DNA of 64,000 bases from Bemisia tabaci (Eukaryota > Arthropoda > Insecta > Hemiptera > Aleyrodidae), in the NCBI RefSeq assembly GCF_918797505.1, contig NC_092797.1, positions 45,420,157-45,484,156 on the forward strand, written 5' to 3'. Position numbers and translations under genes: made by a program. Below the pieces are notes generated by a model that saw nothing but the letters and a program-made list of their open reading frames with translations, had not been told where the DNA came from and did no database searches. This document shows positions 35,348 through 47,767 of this stretch, piece by piece (position 1 is the stretch's first letter; the number at the start of each line of letters is the position of its first letter).

Positions 35348-36437
35348 GTGAGTGTCTTATTTTCTTTAACGATTTAATATTTATCCCCGATCGTTTTCGA
35401 CTCATCCATGTGACCAGAGAGAATCGCCGAAAATTCCTCGCCTCAGACCTTGCAGAACGTGAACTTGAACGTAAGTTAGCGTCTCCACGCCTCGCGGCCC
35501 ATGTGCTCCTTCCTTTGTCCGATTTCGGCCGGCGTAACGTGGTATGTTCAGTTGGAATGAAGTTCTTTTGGAATTCCTGAACTCTTTTTGGCCAGGTATA
35601 TCCGCTGAAGGTTTCCTCTTGGTTTTTCAGTTTTTTGATCAATTTCGTAGTAATGCGTGTTCCCATCACACCCTCGAGGATTTGAAGTCTGGCCACGATG
35701 CGCCGGTAACTGACCATCCTCACATTCTTCTTCTCATCACTTTCTCTTTATGTGTTCACTTTAGTTTGTTGCATTATTTCAAGTCTCATATTGCTTGTTC
35801 AGGCCGGTTAAGCGGCATTATAACATGCCAAGCCGAAATTGACTTAGAAATTTTTGAGGTTAGGAACACCCACTGATTGTGAGAGCGGTCTGATCAGTTG
35901 AAGTCCGGCTTTTTGCTCTAGTTAGGATTAGATATGTTTCCCTAAGTAGTTAACCGACCAGTGTGGAGAGATTTTGTTGAGTGAAGTTATCTATGAAGAT
36001 TCTGTAGATGCCTTGATGTCATTTAGGCCCTAAGTAATGCCGTGTGCCTCCCATCTGCTCTCCTATCCTTTGTCCCTCTCAAATTCATCCTATCACGTTA
36101 TTTGATTTCTGCTTTTCTTGAAGCATGCATGGTGCTCCGGAAGACTCATTACGCAGTAGTCTGCTGTAGTAGAACAGTCGCTTCTTTTGAGCTGTTTGTT
36201 ATGCCGCATGATTGCGCCTTTCTCTTGAATAGCACCTAACCTGATGTAACCTTAGCCGCCGAACTCCAGAAGCAACAAAGTAGTTGTCCGTGTATATTAA
36301 TTTTATGAGAATGATAATTATATCTGTCAGAATATTTCTGTGTCCTTTGTCGTCAAACATCTTGCCTCAATTTATACATTTAGTTTCTGTAGAATATTCG
36401 TTTGACGGAATGCTAATTGTGTGTCTCTTTGTTACAG

Positions 36438-36583
36438 ATCTCGCATGACACCGACATTCATCGTTATGGTCATTTGAGTACCCACTGCAGAGGATGTCAC
36501 CCCCTTGGTAAAGGCCGGCTTTTCGCGTACTTGGTAAACGTTGGCTCGTCTCTCTCATTAAATGCTGGCTTGTTACCTAATCG
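36438..36583 (+). other. Candidate non-coding internal 5' exon (WDR83 transcript)
   Basis: A pyrimidine-rich acceptor (TGTCTCTTTGTTACAG, ending 36437) and a consensus donor (GTAAGT from 36584) bracket 146 bases with slightly higher GC than the surroundings. The three frames all contain stops, so it would be untranslated. Its position between the CpG-rich start at 35 kb and the WDR83 acceptor at 42218 fits a 5' leader exon. Confidence 0.4.
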
Positions 36584-39500
36584 GTAAGTATTGTCTTGTC
36601 TTACGTTTACAGTAGCAATTCGCGAAATGCTAAAATCCTTTGGTTCAATGTCCCATGTAAATTATCTCCCTTTAAGCCTTTCACAGCCAGTAAGCAGCTA
36701 ACCAATGGTGTGCATAATTGATTCTCTCATAGCACAGGGTTTCTGAGTAGGCCGTAATGTACCCCATTTTTTTCCTGCATTTCCATGTCTTAGCATGTAG
36801 TCACACTCTGAAAAGTTGATCCACTTTGTTTGATCAAAGAATTGGTATGTGCGAAAATGTCTGATGTCCAATACAGTATTTTATAATTTGAGTGGACGAT
36901 TTTGTTGTAACTTAAAGACGCCATATGGTTCAAGATGCCAGGAATATAGTACAATTATTAATAATTCCCTAAGTTTAATCCAATGTCTTCCAAAGAGATC
37001 AATCTCATTCATCAGTGTCGTGGTGCCAAAGAAATGCCACCGCAATTATGAAACCCTGTATTGGGTAACAGACATTTTCGCATAAGTTGGATTAATTTGT
37101 GTGATGAATTTTAGTATTATTACGAAAATTCTTGGAACCGGGGAAAGAAAAGAATAGACCAATTGATGGCCTAGTGCTAAACCACATTTTTCCTTTGCAG
37201 TGTTTCAACAGCTCTGCATCTGAGCATTCCCATTTTTTGAAGGATAGAAATCCAACGTTGTAGCGTATCATTTATACAGAATATTCACTAACAGAAAAGG
37301 GAATTCCAGGAAGTTTTACAGGAGGTTGTAAATGGACCTATGTGATTTTGCACTTTGACCATCAAAGTATCACATCAGGAAATGGTACCTTTCCTAAAAC
37401 ATGTTTGTGCTAACCAATAGACCGTCTGATGACAGTAGCATTCAGGTTGATGTGACATTTGTCCATTCTCTTTTTCCACAGTTCTAATACTCAAACAGTT
37501 CTCGTACTTATATTTGGTATTAAGAAATGCCTTGTGTCTACGATCGTTTTGTTAATTTTTCAAAAGTAGTCTAATTTATTCTTAAGTTGTCGATCGTAAG
37601 GTTTTGCTTTTCAAGCAGCATATTTCTAAATTATTTTTAGAATGCTCAAATGTTTGCAAGGAAATATGAGCATTATTTTCTTGCAAAATCCATTTTCTAT
37701 CAGGGAAATTTGGCAGCATTCATATGTTCATTCAGTAAATTGTCCTTAGCCTACCAGAGTAGCAGTCCTCGTGGATTTTAGAAGAGCTTTAATGGCTGAA
37801 CTTAAGTAGGACTAAGTTGATCAGGAACATGAAAAAGTTTTATAATGCTTTCAAAACTACCCTATGGATACCACAAGGTGACAGTAAGAAATGAGACATA
37901 AATTATCAAATGAAATGCAAGTTACGCTTAGAGCACCACAGGGAAGTAGACTGTAGCCATTGCTTTTTACTTTCTCGCTCCCATAGGGTAGAGAGGAAGT
38001 ATTGTTCTTATGTATAGTAATGATTTGAAGGAGGTGGTGACAGAATGTAAGTTAAGTTTACTTGGAGTATGTTGTCCAATTAGGTCCTGCAATTTTTGGT
38101 TTGCTTTTGAGACAGAGAATGCACCACTGGTTTTCCTGTGCGTGTAAGTGTATTTACCAATTAGCCAGAAACTGTAGTTCCAAATTGCGAAGTGATTTCC
38201 ATTGGCTGAGCTAGTAATAGGGAGAGAAAACGGGAATCTAACAGATCAGATTTTTTATTGGAGGCAGGGATTTGAAAATGGGTCGTGGAGATTAAAATAG
38301 CCAATGAGGTAATTGAAACAGTTCTAGAGATAAAATATTTAGCAGTGTGATCTTTAGGAAACATATGGCTTAAAATTGAAGAAGCCCCAAGGGAAAGTAA
38401 CGAGGGCATTTAGGGGCAAAATCCGCATGTTTTGGAGTATGGAAGACTTCCTATATGGGGAAGAGTTGCTCTGCACTCTCATGTCAGAACCATTCAGTAT
38501 TTTCAAGGAATCTGTATTCGATCAAAGATCCAAGTGGCAATGACATCTTCATCTGTCAACTTCCGTGTATCATCACCAATTGGCGCTCATCGCTTACTCT
38601 TCTTCCGGATTCAACCGCCGCAATTTAAATCAGATCTGTGAACTTGGTTGGGTGGTAACTCCACACCACCGTTGGCGTATTAATATCCAGCCAGCGGGTG
38701 TGTAGTTCCTCCTCATCTTAGTTTCTTTTCATCTATATCTCCACAGACTGCAGCGAAGATGGACCATTATTTCTGCATCAAATCTTGATGGAAAGACACT
38801 GCTTTCAAGGTTTTCGCCCCTCTCTTATTTAGCCTCTAAGTCTATAATTTTAAGAAATGAATACTTAGACTTGGGCAAGATCAATGCCGAACAACAGTAG
38901 AACACAAATTGTATTTCATTATTATTCTCATTAACTAAGGCTCATTCAAATAGTCTAATTAAAAGATTGTATTAATTTTACATTTCGACAATTGTAGTAA
39001 AATAATTAGCATACAAGCAGTTCATATATTTTTGGGTGCAACCATTAAAATTTATGAACAGTAAATCTGTAGCTATGCCAATGGTCAAAGCAGACAAATG
39101 TGTTTCTCAATGGCAACATTTCTGAATCTCTGACTTAGTTTCATTTCCTCTGTGGAAAATCAACCCATAAAGTCCTTCAAAATTTTCTGTGATTAATTTT
39201 AAATGTCTTTGCAACGCTGCCATCAGTAGCCATCAATATATTAAATAATGTAAAGTGAAGTAATATCTGTTATAAAGTGATGTCAGAGGAGCAAAACAGA
39301 GTTCTCTCCTATAGTGGATTTCTTGAAAATCCTGTCTTGAATGTTCGATAAGAATCAGGTTACAATTTGCTCACTTTTTGCTCGTTCATAATTACCGAGA
39401 TCGCTTGAAGCTAGGTAGTGTTAATTCCCCCTCTTCGTTTAATTTTATATTTAATTTAGTTGTAAGAAACTTTTGTATTAATTTGTTCGGCTCTAATATT

Positions 39501-40170
39501 TTTGATTATGCTCATCAAAGAAGTTGTAAAAGCGTCAATATATATCCTGAGCTGGCACTTTCACTAGTAGCAAACATTTCCAGAGAGTAACTGAATTTTT
39601 ACCGTATCGCATTAATATTTTTCTTCACAGGAGAATGTCTACGCGAAGAAAGAAGTTTAGGTGTAATTTTACCAGTTGTAAGCAGAGAGCAATTAAATTC
39701 ATGGATGCAGACGATTCATGGCATCCCATTTTTAAAATCTGTGTTTCTAAATTTCAACAACCCCTTCTCAACAAAGTGATCGCCTTTTTTTTATCATTTT
39801 CTCTTTTATTCTTAATCCATCAATTATCACAATTTTGAAAGATAGGTTTCAGTGTAAGCCGACTCTCCTATTTTTCTCACTTCTCAGGAAAGGAGGTTTC
39901 TGTATCCCTGATGTTTACTTTCTTAGGTGAAGTTTACATTTTCAGCCAGGTTTCGAAACAACACTTGCTGGATCATCAAGGTGCCGCAAGAAATTGTGAT
40001 GTGGTTTGGTAACTCCACCACCGTTGGCTTTTATTTTTTGCCTGCGGTGTCGGAGTTCCCGCCCTGCATTACTTTGTTCTAATAACGCATCCAAAGCTAG
40101 AAGCAGCCCTCCGGACATCGTGCAATATCCCAACAAATTCAAACTCTTCAGTAGTTTTAACACTTGTATT
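36584..40170. other. Probable intron sequence
   Basis: No coding exon was recognised. Splice-acceptor-like sites occur near 37200, 38750 and 39630 without convincing partner donors. A faded fragment resembling the CTGCCGTG-family MITE end lies near 37690-37760 (GGGAAATTTGGCAGCATTC followed by ATGTTCATTCAG). Confidence 0.35.
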
Positions 40171-40177
40171 TATCGGT

Positions 40178-40460
40178 ATCCTGCTAGGTGTCTTATTTTT
40201 TGGTATTTTTAAGGACTAATATTTCTGTAATTTAGGTGCATTACTTAATTGTTCAGCTAATTCATAAGTAGCAATATTTGGTGAATTGAGTTCTTGTGAA
40301 GACAGATAGCACTCTAAATTATTATATCCTGCTAGGTATTGGTTTTCGTAGTATTCTGTGGGACCAATGTTTCCTCAAATTAGCTTTTATTGTTCAATGG
40401 TTCAGCCATTATGTAGATAGCAATATGGTGAATTGAGCTCGTCTGAACAAAGGTTAAGGC
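40178..40460 (+). repeat. Tandem duplication, unit 148 bp
   Basis: ATCCTGCTAGGT begins at 40178 and 40326, and both copies continue through TTCAGC-ATT-TGTA-TAGCAATAT and GGTGAATTGAG. The copies differ by many substitutions, so the event is old. It lies in the presumed long 5' intron of WDR83. Confidence 0.75.
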
Positions 40461-40489
40461 ATGTTCAATGTTAGAAGATTAATGTTGAT

Positions 40490-40732
40490 AGTGAAACCAC
40501 CACACCATGTATTTTGTTGGCGGTGTTTAAAAACCTCCACTCCCATTTTATATTTTTGAAGAAGTGCAAAACAGTATCATTCTTTGAAATTTTCACAGAA
40601 TTTTCTTCACAGAGAATAAAAATCACAGAAGTTTTCAAGAATTGACGTTGAGAATTTTTCCATATAGAAAATAACATACTACAGGAGGTCTGCAATGTCT
40701 CAAACCAAGATACGTGGTCTGGTAGTTTCACT
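40490..40732. mobile_element. MITE of the CCACGTATCT family
   Basis: The ends AGTGAAACCACCACACCATG and GACCACGT-type reversed TACGTGGTCTGGTAGTTTCACT are inverted complements. The interior GGTCTGCAATGTCTCAAACC and CAGAGAATAAAAATCACAGA correspond to the copies at 41.6 and 45.7 kb. It is 243 bp long and non-coding. Confidence 0.75.
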
Positions 40733-41609
40733 GTCAATATCTGTCGTTATTGCATGTATAATGAAAGAAATTCATGACCATGGTATGCTGTAACAAAATT
40801 TTTGATTGTTAATCTTCCCCTAAGTTACTTTTTTCATAATTCCTTGCATTAATTTATCGTAAATTACTTAGGAAATAATATTGCATGTCACTCATTTTTC
40901 TACAAGTTCTGATTATGAAATTTGAATAGTAGGTCGTCTCGTCACAAGATTTCATTTATCTCTGGCAAGGCATTGCACAAGGTTACCTTGGTAACCAAAA
41001 AAATCCCTGAAGTAGGGGCTCGGAGCTTTCTAACAGTCCTGTAGACTTTCAAAAATCAAAATCTGAGATATTACATACTGGCCAAATGTTCAGACTTGTT
41101 TGAAGAGAATTTTGCAGCTTGTGTTAGTAAAAGCCTCACCCATGCAGCCAGATTTTAAAATTTCTTATCAAATTTTGGTGCTATCCAAAATATTAAAGTC
41201 ATTTGTTATTATGCTGGGAGCTATTTTGACTGAAAACTTCCATCCGAAGTTATTGCAAGACTTAGGATCAGTTTTCTAATATATGTAAAATAAAGTAGAC
41301 AGCGATTGAATCTCTTATGTGGAAGGTTGTACATTCATCGATATTTTCAAGGTGGAATTAAACGTTGATGTAGTCAAATCAATACATCATCTTTGAAAGT
41401 TGTGCGTGATTTAAAGAATTGAATGCTGAGCATTTTCCTTCTTTTTTGAAATGTTACTAGAAATATCAATGCCATGGTCTTGGATTTTACCTTGAAGTGA
41501 AGTATTTACAGTCAGAAGGGCCCTAAACATTGTCAAGTTCAACCTCTCTACCTTTAAACTGCATCAAAATGTATTAAGATACCTCAAAATATACTTCATT
41601 TTGATGGCT

Positions 41610-41870
41610 GAAGTGTCTCCGTTCGCGACGTTGCAGACTTCTCGTCATACTTTACTTTTTTCTTCAGGAAACTAGTCAGCATAATTACTTGAAAACTGCC
41701 TTCATTTTTTTAATTTGTTAGCAGAATTTACTGTATGAATTTCAAGCTATGAAGATGGCTTGTTTCTCTTTGAAAAATTTAAGTAAAAAGGAAAATTTAG
41801 AAACGCTATAACAGAGATATGTGATTTCGTATTTCGGCCATCATTATGTGTCATAGGGGAAATAGGTATA
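41610..41870. mobile_element. MITE of the CCACGTATCT family, uninterrupted relative of the 11.2-kb copy
   Basis: CGACGTTGCAGACTTCTCGT at the left and AGAGATATGTGATTTCGTAT at the right match the outer element at 11231-11733, including the central GTTAGCAG...GAATTTCAAGCTA. This copy lacks the inserted CACTGG MITE. It lies about 350 bp upstream of the WDR83 coding-exon acceptor. Confidence 0.7.
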
Positions 41871-42218
41871 ATGAATGTCTGTTTGTACTGTGAAAGTTTT
41901 TTTTTTATACATCTGCAAAGTTTCCTAGAGAGTTGACTTTCCAGTTGCAAAATTTTCCTTGAATTTATTGACGAACTATACCCAAACATTTGGCATCACT
42001 GTAATGTCATACTTAAATCCTGGTTTTTTCTAAGACATGTAATTTACTGGGAAGCTAAATATGTGTAATTTAAGGGATTTTCTTAGGTTTTGCTAGTTAA
42101 TACGTTTTTCATAAGCTACGAGCTCAAAGGCAGCGCTCTTCAGCTGCTTTATGCATCTTAAATTTAAGTGTCTCAAAATATTCGTTTACTTTTATTCTTG
42201 TTTGATGCTTTGTCGCAG

Positions 42219-42240
42219 ATCCTGGCTCTGGCGATTGAAG
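42219..42240 (+). promoter_or_regulatory. WDR83: 3' end of the WDR83 5' leader, after the splice acceptor
   Basis: The sequence TTTGATGCTTTGTCGCAG ends at 42218 and forms a typical acceptor. The following 22 bases lead directly to the ATG. This is the sign that the leader is spliced and that transcription starts well upstream, probably at about 35 kb. Confidence 0.6.
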
Positions 42241-43149
42241 ATGGATTACTCTCTTCTTCAAAAAATAGATTGCAAGCAAGGAGCTATTCGAGCTGTCAGG
42301 TTTAATGTCGATGGAGAGTACTGCCTAACTTGTGGCTCAGACAAGAAAATCAAACTTTGGAATCCTCATCGAGGGGTTCATTTGAAAACTTACAGTGGCC
42401 ACGGAAACGATGTTCTGGATGTCTGTGGGTCATGTGACAGTGATCGAATCATTTCTGCAGGGGCAGACAAGTCAGTAATTTTGTGGGATGTCGCCACCGG
42501 TCAGCCGATTCGGAGATTCAGAGGGCACACAGGGCGTGTCCATTGTGTCAGTTTCAATGAGGAGTCGACGATGGCCTGCTCAGGCTCACTAGATAACAGC
42601 GTCATATTGTGGGATATTAAATCAAACCGGTATGATCCTGTTCAGGTTCTAAAAGAAGCCAAAGACTGCATCACTAAAGTAGTTGTGACGGACCATGAAA
42701 TTATCACAGCTTCTCTTGACTGCAGAATCCGTCGGTATGACATCCGGATGTGTCAGATTTTCTGCGACTTTGTCGGTGAGCCAATTACAAGCGCAACTCT
42801 GACACGAGATAGTCAATGTTATCTTATTAGTTGTACAGACTCTGTTATCCGTTTGTTAGAGAAAGACTCGGGCGAGCTATTATCGGAGTATCAAGGACAC
42901 AGCACTAAAGATTTTTCTATTGAGAGCTGTCTTGACCAATCGGACACCTATGTATTATCCGGTTCTACTGATGGCAATGTTTACTGTTGGGACTTGGTCA
43001 GTAGTGCAGTTAAAACTAAATACAACCACGGTCAAAGTCTTGTGGTCAGCTCAATAATTTGTCACCCTACAAAATCACAGTTTCTCTCAGCTGCAGGTCA
43101 GACCATCTCTCTTTGGGGCGAGAAAGGTTCAGAAGACTCCGGAGATTGA
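42241..43149 (+). CDS. WDR83: WD repeat-containing protein 83 (MAPK organizer 1)
   Basis: This 302-residue protein is a seven-bladed WD40 propeller. In the family it scaffolds ERK/MAPK signalling components through MP1 and is also found with spliceosomes. Repeats run at roughly residues 5-45, 46-87, 88-130, 131-170, 171-213, 214-256 and 257-294. Their closing strands read IKLWNP, VILWDV, VILWDI, IRRYDI, IRLLEK, VYCWDL and ISLWGE, so repeats 4, 5 and 7 lack the classic WD pair. Length agrees with the usual ~315 residues. The start at 42241 was chosen because MDYSLLQKIDCKQGAIRAV aligns with the family N-terminus. The frame extends 30 codons upstream, but that stretch crosses a splice acceptor (TTTGTCGCAG ending 42218), leaving a 22-base leader. 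The coding sequence is intact and contains no intron. Identification by recall is firm. Confidence 0.95.
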   Translation: MDYSLLQKIDCKQGAIRAVRFNVDGEYCLTCGSDKKIKLWNPHRGVHLKTYSGHGNDVLDVCGSCDSDRIISAGADKSVILWDVATGQPIRRFRGHTGRVHCVSFNEESTMACSGSLDNSVILWDIKSNRYDPVQVLKEAKDCITKVVVTDHEIITASLDCRIRRYDIRMCQIFCDFVGEPITSATLTRDSQCYLISCTDSVIRLLEKDSGELLSEYQGHSTKDFSIESCLDQSDTYVLSGSTDGNVYCWDLVSSAVKTKYNHGQSLVVSSIICHPTKSQFLSAAGQTISLWGEKGSEDSGD

Positions 43150-44175
43150 TGTATTGAGAAGGGATTCTGAAGTAAACAGTTTATTTATTTTGTAAAAATT
43201 TCAGATATTTTGCATTTACAATGAAGTTAAATCACTAAAAACTCCAAGCAATGATAGTAATTGGGTTTTTTAGGAGAGCTGGAATGTAACCATTTCTCTT
43301 TGTGAAGTACACTGATTGCAGACTGCTCTGCTGCACAGTGCCAGGTGTCAAGTAAGGACCTAAGTCACCGTAGTCACTGTCGTGCCGTTCACAAACTTAA
43401 ATTCCATTAATTAATACTATAATACTACTCAATTCCCTTTACTGGTTCAGTTTTTTTGTCACTTACTGCAATAGATTTCATGAGTCATAATATTATGCAC
43501 ACAATATCCCTGACTTTGTATTTTCTAGTCAAAAAACACCTTTTTTATGATGAATTTCTTTGACAATTACATCAACATTTGTATTTTTCTCACAGTAAAT
43601 CTGCAATTTTGTGCACAAACCTAAATGGGCTTTCCTCTTTTTTCGTTTTGAACCACTTCTCTCCCGATCTGACAAGAGTTTAGCAGAAAGGAGGCTACTG
43701 ACATTGTCGAGAAACTTTGTATCTGTATTGCTCTGAGCTTATTGGCTTGTCTACGTTTTCCTGTTAACAAATTAAAATTGAGAAAAAGTATCTAGTTGGT
43801 GACAAATGAAGTCATCTTTCTCTCCAATCTTCTGGTGGGATCAAACTTTTTATGTTCATTTTCAACTCGATGTTCATCATCACCTTTCTGCTAAATTTAG
43901 TCCTATACAGAATTTTTCCCGACATTATAAGTGACAGAGAAGACTAGAACTTCCAAGACAACCCCAGTATTGCTGCATTACATGGATAGAATTAACGGGA
44001 ATCAGCTTTACAACATCAGATGTTGCGTAATTTCCTTGTTTAAGTTTTTGAACAAAAAAGAAATCATTCTGAACTGAAACTTGGTGAGTCTATTCTTAAC
44101 AAGCCAAGGGAAATATACAAAATGTTGTCCAGTACTATTTCGTTTAATTCTCTGTTTAAAAAATAAGTAAATAAA
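43150..44175 (+). other. WDR83: WDR83 3' untranslated region and candidate poly(A) signal
   Basis: AT-rich sequence follows the stop codon. The first canonical AATAAA that I find downstream on the + strand is at 44170-44175; an ATTAAA variant lies near 43771. Which is used cannot be decided by reading. No open frame continues. Confidence 0.4.
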
Positions 44176-45654
44176 ACTTTAATGGAAATAAGACAACAAG
44201 AAATGCAGTGAAGCTCATTCCCGATAAATTTATCCACATTATTATATCCAGTCTCTTGAAAGTAAAATCAATACCATTGTTGGCAACGCAAGAAATTTCG
44301 CAAGAGAACAGGAACCGTTTGTCCTGAAAGAATAGCACCTGAATAGGCATCTTTCAATTCCTAAAATTGTTGTTCCTCAGATAAAGGAACACAACTGATT
44401 TTAAGGTTGCAAGTTCAACTCAAAAAATTTATTTTTTTACGAGAGTATGACTGTTATTTTTGTCCAAAATTTTGCTGGGTGATTTTGGCATGTCAGTGAA
44501 AGTTTCTGTAATGAAAGAGCTAAAGCTTTCTAATAAATTTACTATTTATAAGTAAGAATTTTGCAACTTTGAAAAGAAGTTACGTCCCTTGATCAGGGAA
44601 ATAACGATATGTGACTGTAATTTTAGGAATTCCACTTCAAAAAGAGATAACTAGATTGCTTGTTTCTTGGCAAAAATGATATTAAGCCCATGACAATGGT
44701 TGAAGTGGTATTATTCGTTACGCAATGATAGGTTCCTGCAACATGACCATTGAATAAAGCATCGATCTGCTGGCAATGAATACTTTTTTACTACAATGGT
44801 AGCATTGACTGTTGACAGGAAAGTGAAAAACTCCTGGAATACTGTCAACAATGCAAGATAGGAAATGGTTTTCCCTTTGAAATGCCACATTGCACTAAGA
44901 AGATTTTTCTATCTTTCTAGTTCAGTGGGTAAATTTAAAAAAAACTCCGTGCCTACGTTTGTAGTTCTGCATGTTTCATAACTACAGTATATTGCAGTAT
45001 CGATTCCCCATTGACATGCACGATTCTGGGATTTCAACTAAATTTTGATGCGAACTTTTTCATGATCGTTGTTTAATTTATTTTTACATAATTTAAATAC
45101 ACATTTCTCATGGAGATCCCAAAATGGATTTCCTAATCTGTATATCTTCACAGTTTTGTTTTCTTTTATAGCTTAAAACTCTACAGTCATGCTACAGAGC
45201 TACCGCTACCTACTGCTTTAGATGAATAATACTTTACAATGAGAATACGCTAGGTGGGTCGAATAGGGAATCCAGCAAAAAATGTATGCAAATGCTAGCT
45301 CTCGCATATATTACAAGATAGGCCCAATTGGTTCCACACCTCAGCCTAGCCTCACCTCACTTTTGGTACTGCTCCTTTACATGAAACATAAGATTAAGCA
45401 TCTCCATAAAGAATTTAGAGAAAAAATTAATCCATTATTCAATTAATCATTTTAGGAACATGCCTAGTTTGAAATCAGGGAATAAAAACAATTGATAAGA
45501 AAGAGAGATAGGTGATGCAGCTGTCTGCAGGTCAAAAGTAGGCATTGAAAACCAGGGGAATGTACAATAATTGATTTTTGCATGTTATGGAGTTTGAGAA
45601 TTGATAAAAGAGTTATAGTTGAAAAAAGATGCTTATTGATAACGGAATGAACAG
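44176..45654. other. Intergenic DNA, no gene seen
   Basis: AT-rich. GTTACGTCCCTTGATCAGGG at about 44579 matches a segment at about 8924 and marks a dispersed repeat fragment. A further AATAAA lies near 44754. Nothing else is supportable. Confidence 0.35.
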
Positions 45655-45908
45655 CCAAAGTGCGAAACCACGTATCTCCATTACGTTGTTTCAATACGTC
45701 CGTTCCTATTTTATTTTTGCGAAGGGGCCAAAGTCAACTTCATATTTTGAAATTCATATACAATATTCTAACAGAGAAGAAAAATTACGGAGGTTTTCAA
45801 AAAATTAAGTTGACCAGTTTCTTGAAGAAAAAATAATGTATGACAGAAAGTCTGCAACGTTGCGAACGGTTAACTGAAATACATAGTTCTTCACTTTGGC
45901 CATTGATA
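45655..45908. mobile_element. MITE of the CCACGTATCT family
   Basis: Begins GCCAAAGTGCGAAACCACGT and ends with TTCACTTTGGCCATTGATAT, inverted complements at the outer ~20 bases. The interior GACAGAAAGTCTGCAACGTTGC matches the copies at 11.2 and 41.6 kb. It is about 250 bp long, non-coding. Confidence 0.8.
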
Positions 45909-46568
45909 TATAGCAAGGGGGATATTTTCATCTACCAATAAAGAAAATTCTAGAGTTATTTTAGGAATGCATACATTGAAAAAAAAAAACAAAAATTGAA
46001 GGAAAATAAGTATGAATAAGAGAAACAAGTAATTTTCTAATAATAAAATTTAATTCAAAGTAAATGTCCAACCAGTGAGGAGAAAATTGAATAACAAAAC
46101 GAGACAGAAATAATAAATCGTCAAAATAGGACATAGAGAATAAAAAAAAAAAAAAAAAAAATTAGAAAAACTATCATCTTCGCGATTAAAGAAAAGCTGT
46201 ATAAGTTTACAATCTTGCCAAAATAAACATCCTTAAAACAAGGATGTTCTTTCAGATCAGAGGGACATGAGTCTTTTGGAATTTTAGGATTAACCACAGA
46301 TAGAATGGTATTCTTTTCCTTCAACCTGTTAAAATATAACTTGCTTCAAAAACACTTGCTTTGCAGACTAAGGTGAATTCAGCGTTGCAAACATCTAATC
46401 TTCTGAGACTAAAAGTTATGAAACGACCACCTCCTAATAAAAGTAACGCCATCTCTGAGTGACTTCAGTTACTGCAACACATTTACATTCGAATTTCTAA
46501 GTGGAATTTCATCAATGCAAGAAAGAGACATTAATTCTTATCGCTGTCGTAGTGTCGTTCTCATACAA

Positions 46569-47345
46569 TGGAGAAGAAAAATAATAATATCTATGAATCC
46601 TTGATTCCGAAAGTAAGTATCATGTATAATCTTTAGCAATCATTTATCCACTGTTCAAGTAACTCAAGCGACGGAAACAATTCAGTCAGGTCAAAAATGT
46701 CATACCTTCACTTTTGGAGGAAAAAATAGCCGAAGCTTTGCGGTCAGATGGCAGATCTTTTAAATTTGAGCGGGTCCCTTCCAAAATGCAAGGAATCCTG
46801 CGGTGAAGTTGTTCTGGTTGATAGAGACTTGATCTATGTTTAATATTTGACCAATAGTGATGTAAGCTTTATTTAAACTGCTATTCTCAATGATAAGAAT
46901 TTTTAACCCCTTAACTTTCTGTGATGACCAACTGACCATGCATACAATGCGGCATGGTGTGCAAAAAGCAAAACATTTATTTTATAATTCGAATATCGAA
47001 GGACAATTTCTGTGACACCAACATGAAGATGAATTGGGGCACCATTTTGATTTTGATTCGCCCAAAATTTTAGCTGCTGAGTCCCGGGACTTTGCCAGAG
47101 ATGTGTAGGAGATGATGAACATTGTCAAGAATAGAGGTGAACTGTGCAACTTTAGAACTGACATAGATGGATTGAGCATTTCCTATCACCAGTTTTTCCA
47201 GAGAAGTTCAGATCCTTTATCCTCCAATATAAATTGATCAAGAAAGGTGTTATAAGGGATGTCCCCCTTGAATACTCCCAGGAGGAAATCCTTAGCTCCC
47301 TAGCCAGTGATGTTGATATTTTCGAAAATAAAAGACTCTAAATTT
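46569..47345 (+). pseudogene. Decayed coding sequence, LINE ORF1-like fragment 1
   Basis: Several short + strand frames look coding but are broken by stops: MEKKNNNIYESLIPK (46569), VIPSLLEEKIAEALRSDG (about 46700), and DELGHHFDFDSPKILAAES (about 47030). At 47248 the frame KKGVIRDVPLEYSQEEILSS matches the KGVIRDIPVEFSETELSE segment of the ORF1 at 49.06-49.82 kb. It is therefore at least partly a degraded LINE ORF1; the upstream pieces may belong to the same element or to another dead gene. There is no intact frame. Confidence 0.5.
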
Positions 47346-47348
47346 GAC

Positions 47349-47767
47349 TATCCCAGAGCCCAGCCAATATAGAGGAAACAGAACTGCAAAGGAAAGAAAA
47401 ATCCAGACCTCATAGCTCTAGTAGCCCTAGCTGTAGTGGCAGCGACACCTCTTCTTCTAAAGTTAAGCGAAGAACAGGAACTGAAAACATCTCCAAAGAA
47501 TACCTACGAGAAGAAAAATCTAAATCATGTAGCCCTCATCGCAAAAGCCCTCCACATGACAGCTCACTCCGAAGTAGCAATGACACCTCTTCCTCTAAAG
47601 GGAAGCAAAGACCAGGAACTGACCACATCTCCAAAGAATTGCTATGGGAAGAAAGATGTAGGTCACGAAGCCCTCATCGCAGCAGCCCTCGACTTAGCCC
47701 ACATAGTAGTAGCAGCAGCAATGCCTCTGGCTCGAGGCGATCAAGGTCGCCTCAAAGCCCTCTTTAA
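47349..47767 (+). pseudogene. Ser/Arg-rich reading frame with an internal duplication, unidentified
   Basis: One + frame is open for about 138 codons from the stop at 47349 to the TAA near 47767. It is rich in Ser and basic residues: SRPHSSSSPSCSGSDTSSSK, then two tandem copies of a ~40-residue unit, SGSDTSSSK-K-R-GT-+ISKE-L-EE+ and C-SPHR-SP. The end is SGSRRSRSPQSPL. It resembles an RS-type tail, such as those of splicing factors, or a low-complexity ORF1 N-terminus, but no RNA-binding domain is present. The overlapping frame starting at 47436 is its shadow. No start codon or promoter is evident. Confidence 0.35.

Noticed and set aside
35544..35876. 110-codon + strand frame near the CpG-rich start at 35 kb
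   Set aside because: It starts after two good donors, has no family resemblance and lies in what should be intron; a shadow frame runs on the other strand.
42151..42240. 30-codon upstream extension of the WDR83 frame
   Set aside because: It crosses the splice acceptor at 42218 and has no similarity to WDR83; MDYSLLQKI is the family start.
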